A DNA stretch of 64,000 nt from Botrytis cinerea B05.10 (GCF_000143535.2 NC_037319.1:1984001-2048000); one strand, 5' to 3'. Shown: positions 35,833 through 49,501, counted from the first letter of the stretch. A program made the numbers and translations. Notes: a model not told the origin generated them from the letters alone.

Positions 35833-38800
35833 GGTAGAAGCTGATGGGAATGACCGTGGGGGACAATCTCCTCTGAACTTGTTACTTTGATTAAAAGCAA
35901 AGGAAGATTGTGGTTGAAAAGAATGGCGGCTAGGGCTAGATGTAAGTAAAGATGATATCGTAACAAGGGGTCGATGTGGGTTTCTCACGATTGCGCCTGG
36001 CTGGAATCCATGACAGTAAATCAAGTTTAGTTGAAAGTAGTTATGAGCCGATCAAGTATCGTATCAGGATCGTCGTCAGCGTTAGATAGTTTTGTAGAAA
36101 AGAAAGTAATATATAATGATCCACCGATCCGGGGTGTCGGCAAGGTCGATGTAGGTCCGGGGGGGGATTATAAGGAGTTGTATGTAACTTCAACAGATAT
36201 GATAAGATCCGAGGGATGCGCAACTCTGATATGATATATGTAGGGAATGCGTAAAGTTTTCGGTGAAACGAAATTGAACAACGATATCTCGCGATGAGAA
36301 TATGTGGGTATGGTTACTATGTATCTGCAAGTAGATAGTGTCGGGCAGCGGAAATGAGCGTGATGAGTTGAGCTATGCACTTGGGGAAAAGTAGTATAGA
36401 AACAAACTCGTTTGGTGATCGACGTAGCCTGGCTTGAATTTTATGAGAGCCAGCTCCCAGTATATAGATGAGCGAAATGCGAGATTAAAGAGACCTTAAA
36501 GGAGTGACTGGTCGAATAGAACAGGAAGAGTTGCGATTGGGACGACGCGAAAAAGGTGGAAGAGGGGCAGTGCAGAGATCCATGAGGTATAAGAGAAGGA
36601 AAATACTTGAAATGGTCGAGGGACGCCTGTCGTGATGTGCAGCCCTGCCCGGGATCGGGATGTCGTTCTTAGACCCATGCCAGCGTCGTTCCTGATACAA
36701 GCCAAACCTCACAAAACTTGTGTGGTCGAGACCTGGAAAGTACGCTTTGCCGGAAAGGCTTGGCTTTGCATGGGTAGGTGAAGTGGGGGGGGGGGAGGGA
36801 GGTGTGGTGGGAAGGACAGATTAGCTGTGCGAATAGTAGCTGAAGTTAGTATCTAAGCGGGCTAGTAGTATTTAGCAACATGAGTGAGCACAATTGCACT
36901 TGGTTGCAGTATCGAAGTTGCAAGGCTGCTGGTTGGGTCTAGGGACCGGTCCACTGCCGCTGACCCATCATGGAACGACATTATTCGACATGAGATATGT
37001 GTGTATGTATGTGTTCGTCCAGCAAGAGAGTTCAGAGGGCACTACGAGTAGAGGGAGGTGGCTTATCTTGTCTCATCCGACGCCACTACACTTTAGAGGT
37101 GCAGTATCTGGGGTAAGGCAGGTAGGCTGAGCGAGTATATAACGATGCCGTGAGTCCCACACGAGGAAGGTTTTTTCCCTGGAGGTTGGTGGGAATCAAG
37201 CTACCATGACGATGGCGACGGTGGTGACTCTGGTGGTTGTGCCACGGTAGTATCGCACCATTAGCTATTGTCCCGTTTCCAATTATTTTCATGAGCCCAC
37301 GGACTATCCCAACGGGGTGATATGGGGATGGATTTGTAACGTCTAGGGTAACTAATTGAGGTTTGTCAAAAAAGTCCGAGATCAACGGACAACCAATGAT
37401 GCCCGAAGATGGCGTCGAACGAGTAGTTGGTGAATCCTGTTTGAAGTAATTAGTAAGTTTGCGAGTGGTGGAAGGAAAAGTTGGATGGTTTGGGGTCTCT
37501 TTTCTTCACCGGTGATGAGCAGACGGTACCGCGAGTAGATTAGGCGGACGGGTAAGGATAGATTGGAAACTAGGTTTATGTTTGAGGATCACTCTTCACA
37601 CGGAAACAGGGGTACTCCACGATTTTAGCTGTACAACAAAGCATATCAGCCCTAATATGATATTATATAATATGCAATATATAATACGAATAAGAAATGC
37701 TAGAACCTAATTGTCTACCTCACCGTTTCCACGTCTAGGGAGGAGCCTTGCGACAGGATTAGGGATCCTCGTTTGGTCGACGTGTAGTAAAAGTAAAGTA
37801 TATTGATCTCAGAGAGGACGGGAAGGGGAGAGGTCTGGAAGTGCAGAGGAGATAGATAATTCATAATTCCTCACACGTACCGTATACTAGGTATCTTGGC
37901 TGGCTAATAGAGCGGCACAGAAGTGACAAATCGAACAAAACAAATTGCTCATTACCCAATGATACCTGATCACTAGTAGCCAATCATTATTTATCTATCA
38001 TTTATTAATAACGGTTTTTCATTCATTTCCACACCTGAGAATACGACCAGTACATCTATCTATTTTAAGCTAGACGTGCAGTACCGAATGTACCCCTTCA
38101 TCAATAGGAATAGATGATTGATTGATGGCTGACAGAAGACAGAAGCAAGAAGTAAGAAGACATAAAAATAATTATTGTCATTTTTATAGCAATCACTTAA
38201 TTAACCCTCTGTTCCAATAATCACCGTATCTAGCCATCCATCCCATCCTCCCTTTTGTCACACTTTGTTACTTTCATCGTCTCTCAATACTCTCTTGTGA
38301 AATAAACGAAGTAAGAGATTGTCAGAGAGCCGAGTATGATGATTTGAAATAGTTTCAAATTCTTCAATTACGAAGCTGTAGACTTGACGTATTTCGCTCA
38401 CTCTCTATCGTTGTTTACATTTCACCGCTCCACAGATGAAGACCGCCAGAATCTAACTTGAACTCTTAAATTTCTTAAACTCACTTCAGAAGTGCTCACC
38501 TTGGCAAGTTTCCATCATCCTATTATAATAATCCATGTATCGCGCATCCTCGGTAGTGTTTGAGACAAGCATCATGAAACCCAATACAGGGGAAGACCCA
38601 AGTAAGAGAGGTAAGAGATTTGAACCAATTAACTTAATGAAGTAGACGTCCCGAAAGAACCGACTGTCAGTCTGAGGGTCGAAAAGCTAAAATTTTCCAG
38701 ACAAACTCGCTAGGTGAATACTTTAGATGAAGGGGAAACATATCGTCACATTCTAAAATATAGTATCTACTTAGTTTGTAACAAACTGCTGACTTTCCCA

Positions 38801-41321
38801 TTTCTTTCTAGCTGTTCTCCGTTATTGAAACCAATTTGATTAACGGGCTGGGCAACTCACTAGCTGAGTAGATAGAAGCTCGCTCTTTCCCTCTTTCAAT
38901 ATAAGATCTAGGTACCGATTGATGCCGATAAACCTTGATACCTGTCACATCGTCGTCTGCTAGTCGGCGACCGTATATGCTCTTCGCATCTCTCACTATG
39001 CTGTTAACCAGGATTCCGATGATCGATTAAATGTCCGATTCGTCATACCTCAGATACTATGTGGCTTGCCTGAGCAGCTCCTCTCATCCCGGCTCATCGA
39101 TCACCACTGACAGCACAGGCACGGATTTACCATTCTGTCCCAATCCTATGCCAGTTCGGCCGGCCTCGTCGTTCGCTACGGACATTTTAATATATTTCCT
39201 GGCATGCGATCACTTGTGGTTGACCATATCCTGATGTCTAAATCGTACTACACCATGAGTAGTAAGACTCGAGAATAACGAGAATGACAACACAACGAGG
39301 CTACTCAGCAGGTAGGTATATCCCATCCATTGCTGCAATTAGCCTCCATCTAAGACGTTCAAATGTGCTTCTCCGAAAATGGAAGAGCTATCGAAACCTG
39401 TCAAGAAGGATTTCTAGCGTAAACGGAGACCAACCGCCATGATACTGTCCACCTCGCACTATTCATTACTCCGTAGATACTAGGCAACTAAATTATGTTC
39501 TCTTAGTTCAGGTCAAGTCAGGTGCCCAATTTGAGGCAATCAAACTCACACACACTTTTCCAAAATGAGATAACTGGATACTCTTCATCTAACAACCTTC
39601 TCACCTATCGTCACGAATCCTAAGCGTCTAAAATGACTTGCCTCAATCTAACCTTTACGGAGGCACCGTGGCTTCCCAAACAATCCCCCGCTATGACCCT
39701 TCTCCCAATTCATCCGAAAACCGAAAATCCGATCACCCGCTTCACTCCACTTTGTCTAATCCACCCAGTACCTGTTTCGGGACTCAGCTGTTTCGTAGGG
39801 CAGGGTAAGGCAGGTCACTAGCTCTAGCTCTAGCCTTTTCCACTCGACTACTGTGTCATCCCGTGCACCGCCTACCCACCTATTCATTCTAGAATTCTCT
39901 CATGTCCTTCTAGCAGATATTCTTTTCGGACTAAACTTCAACTCATGCGAGCTTAAAGAAGGCTATGATGCATCTATTCCAAACGTTCCTTGCGATTCTG
40001 TCATCCCGTCTCTCCGCTAAGAGACCTTAATATCGCTATATCAAAAATGTCACGTCCAAATCTACTTCGAACGCTATCAGACGACAGCATATCAATCTTT
40101 CTCAAACCGTGAAACGACATCACTCCATACTTGCCACTGTCTACACTCCAAACGCAAGACGAACATCATCTCATGTCTTCACAGCCACACCGCTCCTACA
40201 TCATTCCTTCCCTTTCCAGCTTCCATGCGGGGGGATCTCCGACTCCCATACCTTTCTCATACCCATTATCCACCTTTCTCCCACCCATTCTTCCTTTTCG
40301 AGCACACAAGCCCAGGCACTCATTGCATGCCAATTTCCACAGTCGTCCCGATCGGTACGCAAAATTCATGCAGATATACTCGACTCGGGCGTTTATCTGA
40401 TATCTTCTCTCCACTGTGGATTGCGTTGTCACCCCTATCAATATAACACATCTAATATGAAGATCAACCCGCCCTACCCACTCACCCATGACCTTCCCCT
40501 GCGTGGCCATTCCCCCTTGTGAGCAAGGGGGGAGGGGAAAATGTATCGATGACGCTGGACATGCGCGTATCCTTCTCTCGTCCATCTCGAATTACGGGGG
40601 TTTCAAATTTTCAATTGATTGATCTGATCACCAGCTACATTCTTATCTACAACAAGCACAGGAAGGTTACTAATACCGAATCTTCGAACTCCGACGTCCC
40701 CCTCCCTTTCTACCATTGTTTGCAAAACATCCTGTCAGCACTTCTCCGTTCTGGGATCGCATACACTCGTGCTCCATGTGCAAATCCTCCAAGCCTCGAA
40801 TGCTATGGTGAGATATGCTATGTATATACCGCGACAAAAGTCCACACAGCTATACCTGTGTTCATACAATACCACCCTCCCTCCCTCAAACCCAGTGATA
40901 ATGGAAACATGCATGCCTCGAGAGATAGGGGTTCTGCTTCTATTCTTATCAGTATCTACATTCTTGCTTATCTCCATTTGCACAGAGGCTGATACTTATT
41001 GTATCTGCCCACGGTACTGTATTGGACTGTCTGCAAACTATTCAGGTCAATTTGTCTGATGTGGCTTACGCACTTGCTTGTACCAGACAACAGGCTTCCG
41101 TAAAGTATTTTTATAAAAAAAAATATCATTCCTGTTTAAAAGTACTCTGCCCGGATATCCTTTGTAGCTATAAATGTATCAGTCTACTGCTACCTAATCA
41201 TACACAATCGTACATCGTCTTGTCGAATTTTCACGTCTCGTTTCGTAATGTATCGTATCATCATATCTCTCGTAGACCCCATGATCCCACTCCACCAGAC
41301 TACCGTCAACCCTAGTAAACT
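35833..41321. other. Large gene-poor region, 5.5 kb
   Basis: No coding exon I can defend on either strand. The first 1-2 kb are probably the promoter and long leader of the Rua1-like gene. A poly-G run is at 36786-36796. Open frames up to 137 codons (for example 40109-40522) have base-driven composition and overlap each other in several frames, as expected for noise. Base composition is not extremely AT-rich, so there is no sign of repeat-induced point mutation. Long noncoding transcripts cannot be excluded. Confidence 0.5.
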
Positions 41322-42257
41322 CTACTGCCCGTTAATTCTCCTCCAAACTTCCTTCTCCCCCTCACTCAACTTACTCCCGGCACTCCCAACCCACCTCTTT
41401 GCACTCCCCCAGATCCCCTCCTCCTCACCCCCACTATTCACCCCACCTACACTGGCATTCTCTCTCCTCTCATTGACATCCATTGCTCTCCTCTGATCAC
41501 TGCTCAGTTCAGCCGCATACGCATTCTGCACGTACCCCGGCGGATGCTCCAAGTATTCCACACTGCGTCGCTGTCCATATGCCTCATTTTCCTGCTGTAC
41601 ACGATGAGCATACGCATCGCCAACAGAAACTGGTTGAGGGTGCATTGTCCCATATGAACCCGATGTCTGAGCTGCTGTGCTCGCATCCATTATCATCGTC
41701 GTCGAAAACGGTGCGCGGGTGATGCTTGGCGGCGGTATCGTCATCTGAGGGGGGTATTCTGTATGATTCTCCATCGTCGCAACTTGCCCCGCACTTGGAT
41801 TGGGTGGCATTGAAGAAGTCGCATTGTGGTCGACAGCATATGAAGACCCCGCTCTCGGAGGCGGAGGCACAGATTTAGTTTGCGATGCGAACGTATTTCC
41901 CGCGAACCCAGTAATCGGCTTAGGGAAAGCACCTGGCTGGGGTGCAGGCGGCACGTCGTAATCTTCTTTTATCGTGCGCGTTGGCTCTGGTTTGGTCGTC
42001 GTAGCTGCAGCTGCGGGGGGAGGGGCGTAACGTTGCGAGTTTGCAAGCCCAGTAGGAATGGGTACTGCAGCTGCGGGTTGCGCTCGTGGATACGAGGAGG
42101 ATGAGGATGATGTCGTGGTGGGGTTGCTGTTGCTCAGAGGTTCTGATGATGATGCAGGCGCGGCCGTTTCAGAGGATGTTGAAGGCCCGGTGGGAGGGAC
42201 AGGAACACCCGATCGTGCATTTAGTGGTGCATTGTTATATCGCGGTATGCCCGACAT
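41322..42257 (-). CDS. Disordered fungal protein, conserved C-terminal helix; function unknown
   Basis: A single exon of 311 residues starting MSGIPRYNNAPLNARSG; this is the first ATG of the frame. Nearly all of it is Pro/Ala/Ser/Thr/Gln-rich low complexity. Towards the end there is a probable amphipathic helix region (SSDQRRAMDVNERREN), and the last 30 residues form a Trp-rich segment, GIWGSAKRWVGSAGSKLSEG followed by EKEVWRRINGQ. The C-terminal motif looks conserved-type and could bind a membrane or a partner protein; that is a guess from its amphipathic pattern. No signal peptide or transmembrane helix. The long, bias-consistent open frame and the folded-looking tail support a real gene. 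Confidence 0.75.
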   Translation of the reverse strand: MSGIPRYNNAPLNARSGVPVPPTGPSTSSETAAPASSSEPLSNSNPTTTSSSSSSYPRAQPAAAVPIPTGLANSQRYAPPPAAAATTTKPEPTRTIKEDYDVPPAPQPGAFPKPITGFAGNTFASQTKSVPPPPRAGSSYAVDHNATSSMPPNPSAGQVATMENHTEYPPQMTIPPPSITRAPFSTTMIMDASTAAQTSGSYGTMHPQPVSVGDAYAHRVQQENEAYGQRRSVEYLEHPPGYVQNAYAAELSSDQRRAMDVNERRENASVGGVNSGGEEEGIWGSAKRWVGSAGSKLSEGEKEVWRRINGQ

Positions 42258-43923
42258 CTCTTGCAAATCAAATGAGCTTCTGAGATACAAGAAGATATCT
42301 ATCAGGTTCCTGGTTGACACGCGGGTGTTATTCTTGGGATATATTTCTGCAGGATCGGAAGTGTGGATGTAGATGTAGATGAGAGGTGAAGGAAAACTGG
42401 TTATTGGTAGGTGTGTAGGTGCGTAGTTGTTTGTTCTTTAGATTAGGTTCAATTGGTATTCTGGCATCGGAAATATGCGAGTTTGACAGGTTGGTTTGAC
42501 AGGTTGGTTTGACAAAGTAGTTTTAGGTCCCAAGATGTTGCACCTTTTGTGTACCCAGGGAGGTAAGCTGTACTTTGTGTTTGAAACGAGAAATGGGTTA
42601 TATCGTTTTCCCACCTGTCAATAATTTATTCCGACTGGTGTTCAGATTCAATCAAGGCACGGAAAGAATACGACTTTGAATTGTCACCGTCGCTTTAATT
42701 ATTCAATAGATAGGTAAGATTGACAGCAAGATGTTTTTGTAAGAATGTTGTATGTTGTTGTGCTTTGATGACATGACGTTCGCGAGGTTCGTTCTTAGAG
42801 GAGAACGAGACAAACTGGCTGGGCTAGAGCTGGGGAAGATCTACAGGCGCTAACAAGTAATAAGTAAGTAAGTCTGACTGGACTGGGTATGAATGATGAT
42901 TTATTCAATTGATCCGAATTAATCATTTACTTCTTTGCCCATTTCCTCCAATTGGGGAACATTAATGGAAGCTCTCTCCCTTTATCAATTGATTTTCTTC
43001 ATACTGCTCGAGTAGGTCCTTTACACCCATACACACACACACACATATATCAACCATACTTCGTAAGGGCATACTGACATAAAAATCCCATCGAAATCTA
43101 GTTGAGAAGTTGAACGTCTGAAACCCCCATCTTCATATCAACTGCTATTTTCCATCTCCATTTCCATTTCCATTTCAACCTGTGATCCAATACGGATCGT
43201 TCTTTTCCACTACACCAAGCATCTCCGTACCACAAGGAAGAGACAGAAACGGAGAAATATGATAGTAATCAGATAAATCAACAAATCATCAAGTAAAATC
43301 ATGGTATCAATCCAAGGCTCATAAGAAACAACAAATCTCCTATGTTCCGTTCCGAGAACTCTGTACAACCCCTTCTGTTAATCGAGAGAAGAATCATCCC
43401 GAGCTCGAGCAGAGTTTTCGGCCTTTCTAGCATATTTTCATTTACCTGGTAAGTACAGACATGTGATCTCTTGGGTAACTGCAAGGAAACGTGATGATGA
43501 TTGCTATGCCCTGCCCTATGTGAGGCTGTTCTCTGAACACCCGGGACTTTGTTTTATTTCTCATAAATTATGACGATTCGCGAGAAAGAAAAAACCATTT
43601 GGCAGAGAAGAAGATCGGGCCCGTGATTCAACGAAGGCAGCTTGAAAGGAGGAAAAAGAAGAATTGACTCCAAGCACAAAGAAAGGAAGCATGTTCTTCA
43701 AAGAGTGTAGAAGGGCTACAGAGTATGGGGGTGATTATAGAGTGGCTGTTTTCATTTCTTTATACCTGCCTTTAGCCTCAAGTGCAACTGTAAAAAATGT
43801 AACGATCTTTTTTCTTTCATTCAGATTACTCTCAGGGACATCATAGTTATTTCTATAGCCACCGTTTTAGACCTCAAGGGCTTTCCTTTCTCTTCAATCG
43901 ACCAGTACAGTGTTCCTGTCAAT
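42258..43923. other. Divergent spacer, 1.7 kb
   Basis: Holds the promoters of the disordered protein (minus) and of the small orphan gene (plus). A repeated ggtttgacaggtt unit is at 42480-42512, ca and ta dinucleotide runs at 43026-43048 and a ccattt tract at 43150-43176. No gene seen. Confidence 0.55.
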
Positions 43924-44448
43924 ATGAACCATCAAATTTCGGATACGGCCTACAAATATCCAGATGCATGCCCAAAACACGGCTACAACCTCGAATGGCG
44001 CACATGTCTACGCTGTGATGCCATCAAGCTGTACAACCAGAACTCTATAGCAAGTTTTATAGATCTCGGCGGCAAATCCAGTCTAGAATCTAATCGGCAA
44101 TATTCGGAAGCAACGAGGCCAGCGGTGGAAAACTTCCCCACGGAGGATCATTATGATTCTGTCTCATTTGACGGTCCCAGCAACTACTCCGAGCGTCTTG
44201 TATTGACTCCCAGCGACGGCATGGGTGTTGCCAACGATAAATCATCAAAACCCTGTAAGAGACGTAATCGTTTGCACAAAAACGCTAAGATTAATTCTGG
44301 AATCGCGGAAGGGGATGTCGAGAATGAGATAGAGTACCTTCCGCTATTTGACGAAATGCCCCAGGAGTCCCAAACTGGATCATTTAGACGTCGAGACACG
44401 AATGAAAAGCGTAGGGCCAGTGATCGACATGTCAGTTTCGCAGAATAG
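43924..44448 (+). CDS. Small orphan protein with CPKH...CLRC motif
   Basis: A single-exon frame of 174 residues with an ATG after gtcaat. The N-terminus has two possible metal-ligand pairs, CPKHGYNLEW and RTCLRCDAIKLY, within 20 residues, reminiscent of a half zinc ribbon. The rest is polar, with a basic segment (KPCKRRNRLHKNAK) and an Arg-rich tail ending DRHVSFAE. Composition is balanced and not driven by simple base bias, which favours a true gene, but no family is recognised. It is convergent with the MFS gene, only 230 bases away. Confidence 0.6.
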   Translation: MNHQISDTAYKYPDACPKHGYNLEWRTCLRCDAIKLYNQNSIASFIDLGGKSSLESNRQYSEATRPAVENFPTEDHYDSVSFDGPSNYSERLVLTPSDGMGVANDKSSKPCKRRNRLHKNAKINSGIAEGDVENEIEYLPLFDEMPQESQTGSFRRRDTNEKRRASDRHVSFAE

Positions 44449-44678
44449 GCTCAATCAAGGTATCCTGGTGTAGTAGGTCTTAATGTCGTCTGATGTGGGG
44501 CTGGATTGACGGAAATTCGAACTGGGATATATAATATTGACAATTTCTTATCAGATAATAATTATAATTATCAACCCCTCGGTATATAAGAACTCTTGGA
44601 CACCCTGTGGGAAATCTTACCAAGCGTGTGTGAAGTGAAGGCACAAGAATATTGATGCCACAGATCAAAGCGATGAGC

Positions 44679-46653
44679 TCATCGGTGTTTTTGAGCTGTT
44701 CTGACTTCGCGATAGACTCCAGCTCCAATGCCAATAACTAGAAGTATGGCATTAAATATTGCCATCATGTAAAATGGAGCACCCGTAGAAAGATTATCGA
44801 AAAGGTAACCACCAAGTTTTGTGAGTAGAAGAATCGCAGCACCTCCGGATAGAGAGTAAACACCAGCTATGGATCCTTTAAGATGGTTTCTTGAAGGAAT
44901 TTTAGGTAATGGTAGCGGCGCTATAAGCGGCGCTGTTTCAGTTGTTGTATCGCGCGAGTCTGTATTCTCATCGCTCCTCGCATCTTGGAGCTGGGACGAT
45001 AAATTGTAGCCACCTTCATCACCAAGTACACCCCTTCCTAGTAAACCAAGGCTGCAGACGATCTGTTCAAGATATCAAATTAGCTTGGTACATAAATACA
45101 CCGTGATTTAGAACGACGTGTATAGCGGATGATAAATTTGAAAACTCGGAGGGAGGAATGCGTCAACTCACCGCCCCTATCTGACTGATGCCAATCAAGG
45201 CGACCATAACGAATACTATAGGACTTCCTCCTCTACCATTGATATCCTGTGGTTCAGGGCTAACAAGCTGAGCAAAACCTATGTATCCGATCACACCAAA
45301 AACGCTCGCTGTGAGAAGTGGTACATTGAAACGACGGTAGCGGTCCGAGAGATAGCCAAACAGCGGAGCACAAAGCAAAGCGATCAATTGGGATGCTCCA
45401 GTCAACTCGGCGGCAAGAACATATGCTCTACGGCATTCTTTCTTGAGCTCAGGTGATGGGTCGTTTGGAGATCCTTGGCAGAATCCATGCCCGATGAAAT
45501 ATGAGTTGATATAAAGTGGAATAAAAAGTGATATGCCAACTGATGAGGCACGTGCGACAAATCCTCCCAAATAACCAAGACCAATTTGTGCATCTTTAAA
45601 ACCCAAAATTATCGAATCTGATATTAGTGTCCAATATGGCTGAAACTTTTCCGTGTCTGCTCGTCCCCCAGGACGTCCCACTGTGTCTCTAGCTATTGGT
45701 CTACCGAGAAGTAGGCGCCACCCTTTACCTTCTTCGCCTGCCAAGCCTCGGAGACCAATAAAGCAGAAGCAAGAAACCATGAGTGATACAACTCCAACCA
45801 CGTAGAAACTATCGGCCACCGCTTGGCCTTGGGATACCCCTTTCATCCGCGAAAATTGCGCTGGCAATGGCAAAAATGCAATCAGTGCCACCAGTGCCCC
45901 GCAACCTGTAAATAATCCAACGAAGCCGGCCAAACGCGGGGGGCTTGATCCGGTTTGCTTCATGGATTTTGAGTGGTCGCCAGGGGGGATCTCACGTCGA
46001 TCATTATAATTGGTAGGGGTTATGGTGATCTCGGAATCTATAGACTCAGTCGCAATACTATGGCGGACGTTTTCCGGCAAGGCTGATCTCGAAATAGGGG
46101 AACCCTCCGAATCGTCGGTCTCTCGGGCAGACATTGAAGGTAGAATTGCGGTCACCATCGTCGCACTCCAATCTCGGTTAGTATGCGTGTATGATGTCGC
46201 TCGGAATGAACTCACGTAGCAGCTCCCCCCACTGAAAAGAATAATCTCGCAAGTAATAGTTGCGGGAAGACATTCTTTGCTTGCACGAATAAGATCAATG
46301 CAAGGCCAACAATGAGGTACCCTAGGACGCAAACCACCCGGACACCGAGTCTATCACTAAGAATTCCCCACGCGGGACAAGCTAATAAGGCAACCACTTC
46401 ATCCGCAAACCCCTAACAAAGAGTAAGTATTTTCAATTTCTAAAGATAATTGACATTTAGGGTGTCGTACGAGAGTGCCCACCAGGTCCCCCACGCCTTC
46501 TTTTACTCCAATGAGATCGGTGATAACGAATGACACGCTACTATTGAGAAAAACTAGAAACGAGATGGAAAAAAGACACACGGCCAAAAGATAAGTGACT
46601 GCTTGCGCGTCTGTTGTCCTTGAGGCAAACGGGAGATATCTTGATACCGACAT
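44679..46653 (-). CDS. Major facilitator superfamily transporter (YCR023C-like)
   Basis: Exons 46653-46471, 46412-46216, 46165-45172 and 45062-44679 join in frame to 585 residues. The chosen start (MSVSRYLPF) is the first ATG in frame; the frame is open further up to about 46725 behind a pyrimidine-rich acceptor-like site, so an upstream exon is possible. Around twelve hydrophobic spans are seen, in two groups separated by a long polar loop (about residues 150-230). The MFS loop motif appears as GILSDRLGVRV after the second span and again in the second half as GYLSDRYRRFN. The overall arrangement resembles the fungal family that includes yeast YCR023C, a vacuolar-type transporter of unknown substrate. 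A plasma or vacuolar membrane location is expected; substrate unknown. Confidence 0.88.
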
Positions 46654-49501
46654 TTTCCCCGAAATCGTGTGTATCCCGGATAGGTCGGAAATATTCAACG
46701 ATGGCGGGCTATCATTACCTGACAATCTAAAAGAGGAATAGAAAACGGGTTCAGGATCCAGATAGGATGAAATGCAGAAAGGTATCAGGAAAGGTGTGTG
46801 AGTTGTATGAGATGTATGAATGAGCTGTATGAAAAGGAGTATCGGAATTGGAAGGTGCAGTGCGTGGGTTAGAGACCTCTAAAATGCCCGCGTCATCATC
46901 ATTTGTTGATTTGCTGATGATGTGAATCAAGAATTACCTACTAGGTACCTGCAGGTCACCTTGCTGGCTTATGTAATGGGTCTCAAACCACGCTAATCTG
47001 TGAACCTCACTTCAGACAAGCTTTTTAGTCTTTCATATGTGTAATCATATAATATGCGGATTTGTGAATGTATGCTTTTGGACCGAAGCGCGGAATTGAA
47101 TCATGGCAAGTCTGAGTGCCGGCAGTTTCGTTCCCCTGACCTGACTCAACATTGAACCACTATACACCGTATTCCATACCACACGGCACGGTGATACGAT
47201 TGGGTGCCACGTACATATCAGGGGACTGGGCGCTGAGCACTGAGCCCTGGGCCCTGGGCACTGCTGGGAATCGATCAGTGAGTAAGAATCAATTCAAAAT
47301 ACTGTCCCGACCATCCTGTGGCCTTTGGGGCTGAGATCCAGAAGTCCAATTTAACGCTAATGAACTCCTTTCTGCAGCCACCGTGGGCACATCCGCCACA
47401 CTTCAGATATTTCAAAAGGGTGTCTTCCCATGCAGTCACATATCATCTCGAAGCAGATAATTTTATGATCAAATCCCCTTCACCGTCCTTAGCCAGGTTC
47501 GAGAGCAAGAGTGGACCCCCATTCTTCTACAAGCAAAGCATCAATTGATATGACAGTACCCAGACATCTGCCGAGGCTATTCATACACTCTTTCCCGATT
47601 TCTAAACATACAACAACCCAGCCAATGGGTCCAAATCTTAGCCCTTGAATCCTTGGATCGATGTGGGTAGTGTCTGATGATGATCCTTAAAGAAAGGAAA
47701 AGAAGCCGAGGGTTATTCTAGGCCTCTACAGATTCCCCACTATCCGGAAATTTTCTGGATCTACATCCGTGCTCGGCAAGCCTGTGTTCGGGATGCCGAA
47801 GGAATGGTGCCCGAAGCCGAAGAAAACCGGGAACAACTAAGTGGCATGTTTTTCTCCCAATTGTGTATTGGCTACGAGGCTACGAGGTACCTTTTCAAAT
47901 ATCTATCCGGGGAAGTAAGCCCAAGACTTTGAAATGGTGCCAGACGACCAGAACGAACTCAAATGAGGGTCCGTCTCATTTTGGGTACCACACATGGAAC
48001 GACATGGGGTTAGGGTCAAGAATCATTACTTTCATCCACCCTTGTTCTGATCCTACGTATGCGTATGTGTATGCGTATGATCATCAAATGATTGCACGTT
48101 GATTCCTACATATGCTGCAAAAATGGATAAGTGGACAGGCCATGACATTATACGAAAATCACCGAGCGCCTGCAATAGAGTACGCATTGTGCTTTCATTT
48201 TCTGGGACACCGCTCTCCTGCCTTGCTTCTCTTTTCTTCCACACTCTTTTCCATAATCTGTCATGCAGCTGCAGTGTTGCATAAATCATGGCCGCGTGAT
48301 TCATGAGCTGTTGGGCCGCAAATCAGAAATTGCTATGTCGATAGCTAGTAAAGGAAGGAAGGACTTGGGCCCATCGTCGTGCAAATTGAAAATGGTAAGG
48401 TGACAGGAGGGTTGCAGGCATGAGTTCATGGCCAGCAAGCATCAGAAAAGACAAGCAAAAAAAAAACCTCCGTGAAAATATAGTGATTACTTCTTACCTG
48501 CAGTTCTTGTACCTTAATTTGACTGACACAAATAGAATTTGATTTGATTCGACAAAAAACAAAGAAGAAATATCCACATCTATCAGATAATCAAGAAAGG
48601 AAAATGGCCAAAATGGCCAAAATGAAGCTAATGATATTGTGATGAATTCTTTTGAAATAAAAATCAATCTAATCATTGTCTATGTGTTGCTTGTGTTTTA
48701 TTGATCTTAAACTTCTGGAAATACGATGTCTCTCGCATTCAATGCTGCGTTTGATTTTCAATTGTTTTGTGATATTATCAGCTGATGAAAATGAGTACGA
48801 AAACGTTCCAACAGATGAGACCCGGTTGGCTACCGCTTTATGCAAAGATCTAGATATCACGGCTTCGTGCTCTCCTTGATTGAAATCTCAAAGGTCTCGC
48901 CTTGAATGAAAAGCGGATCAATCGAATTCTGTACTGCTGCCCAGTTGACGAGAACCTGGCTACAACTCGTACAATGTCGATACTGTATATTAAAACTGAC
49001 GACCGAGATGTACAGTACGACCACAAGTATCTCTGTACCAGGCTTTCGCAAAATACAAATTAACCGATTGTTACTGCCGCACCGATGTGTACGATATAGC
49101 ATTGAGTGGACAAGATTCACGAAATGGAACATCTCGGCAACGCACCTCACTCACGTAGAAATGTTTTGAAATTTCGATGTATCGCATGGTTCCTGCACTC
49201 GATCTGGGTCAAGTGTATTACCTTATGAAGCATCATTTCAAGGTCATTGGGGAAACAAGGTTCCGAAAGAGTACAAGGAGCTAGAGGGCGAAAGACCAAG
49301 AGAGCCGAAGACTAATCCGTATGCATCCATGACATCTTTCCATTTGGGGGCGCAAAAATCCCAATGACGGGTTTCGCACTTGAGTAACTCAGAGAGAAGA
49401 AAGGTGATCAATCACATTCCACGATCTCTCGGCGTTTGCAACAATCCGCATAAGATGACAGACAGACGGCCTCTAAAGACTGCAAAGGACATGCCACTGA
49501 C

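Noticed and set aside
36000..36024. Longer start for the Rua1-like protein above 35832
   Set aside because: The frame is open but begins with TTG and has no ATG before 35832; the upstream part is probably leader.
40109..40585. Frames of 129-137 codons on both strands
   Set aside because: Four overlapping frames in one interval and no family similarity; taken as chance.
46875..46910. Upstream ATG cluster (ATGATGATGACG on minus) as start of the MFS gene
   Set aside because: It reaches a stop after a few codons and no convincing donor joins it to the acceptor near 46726.
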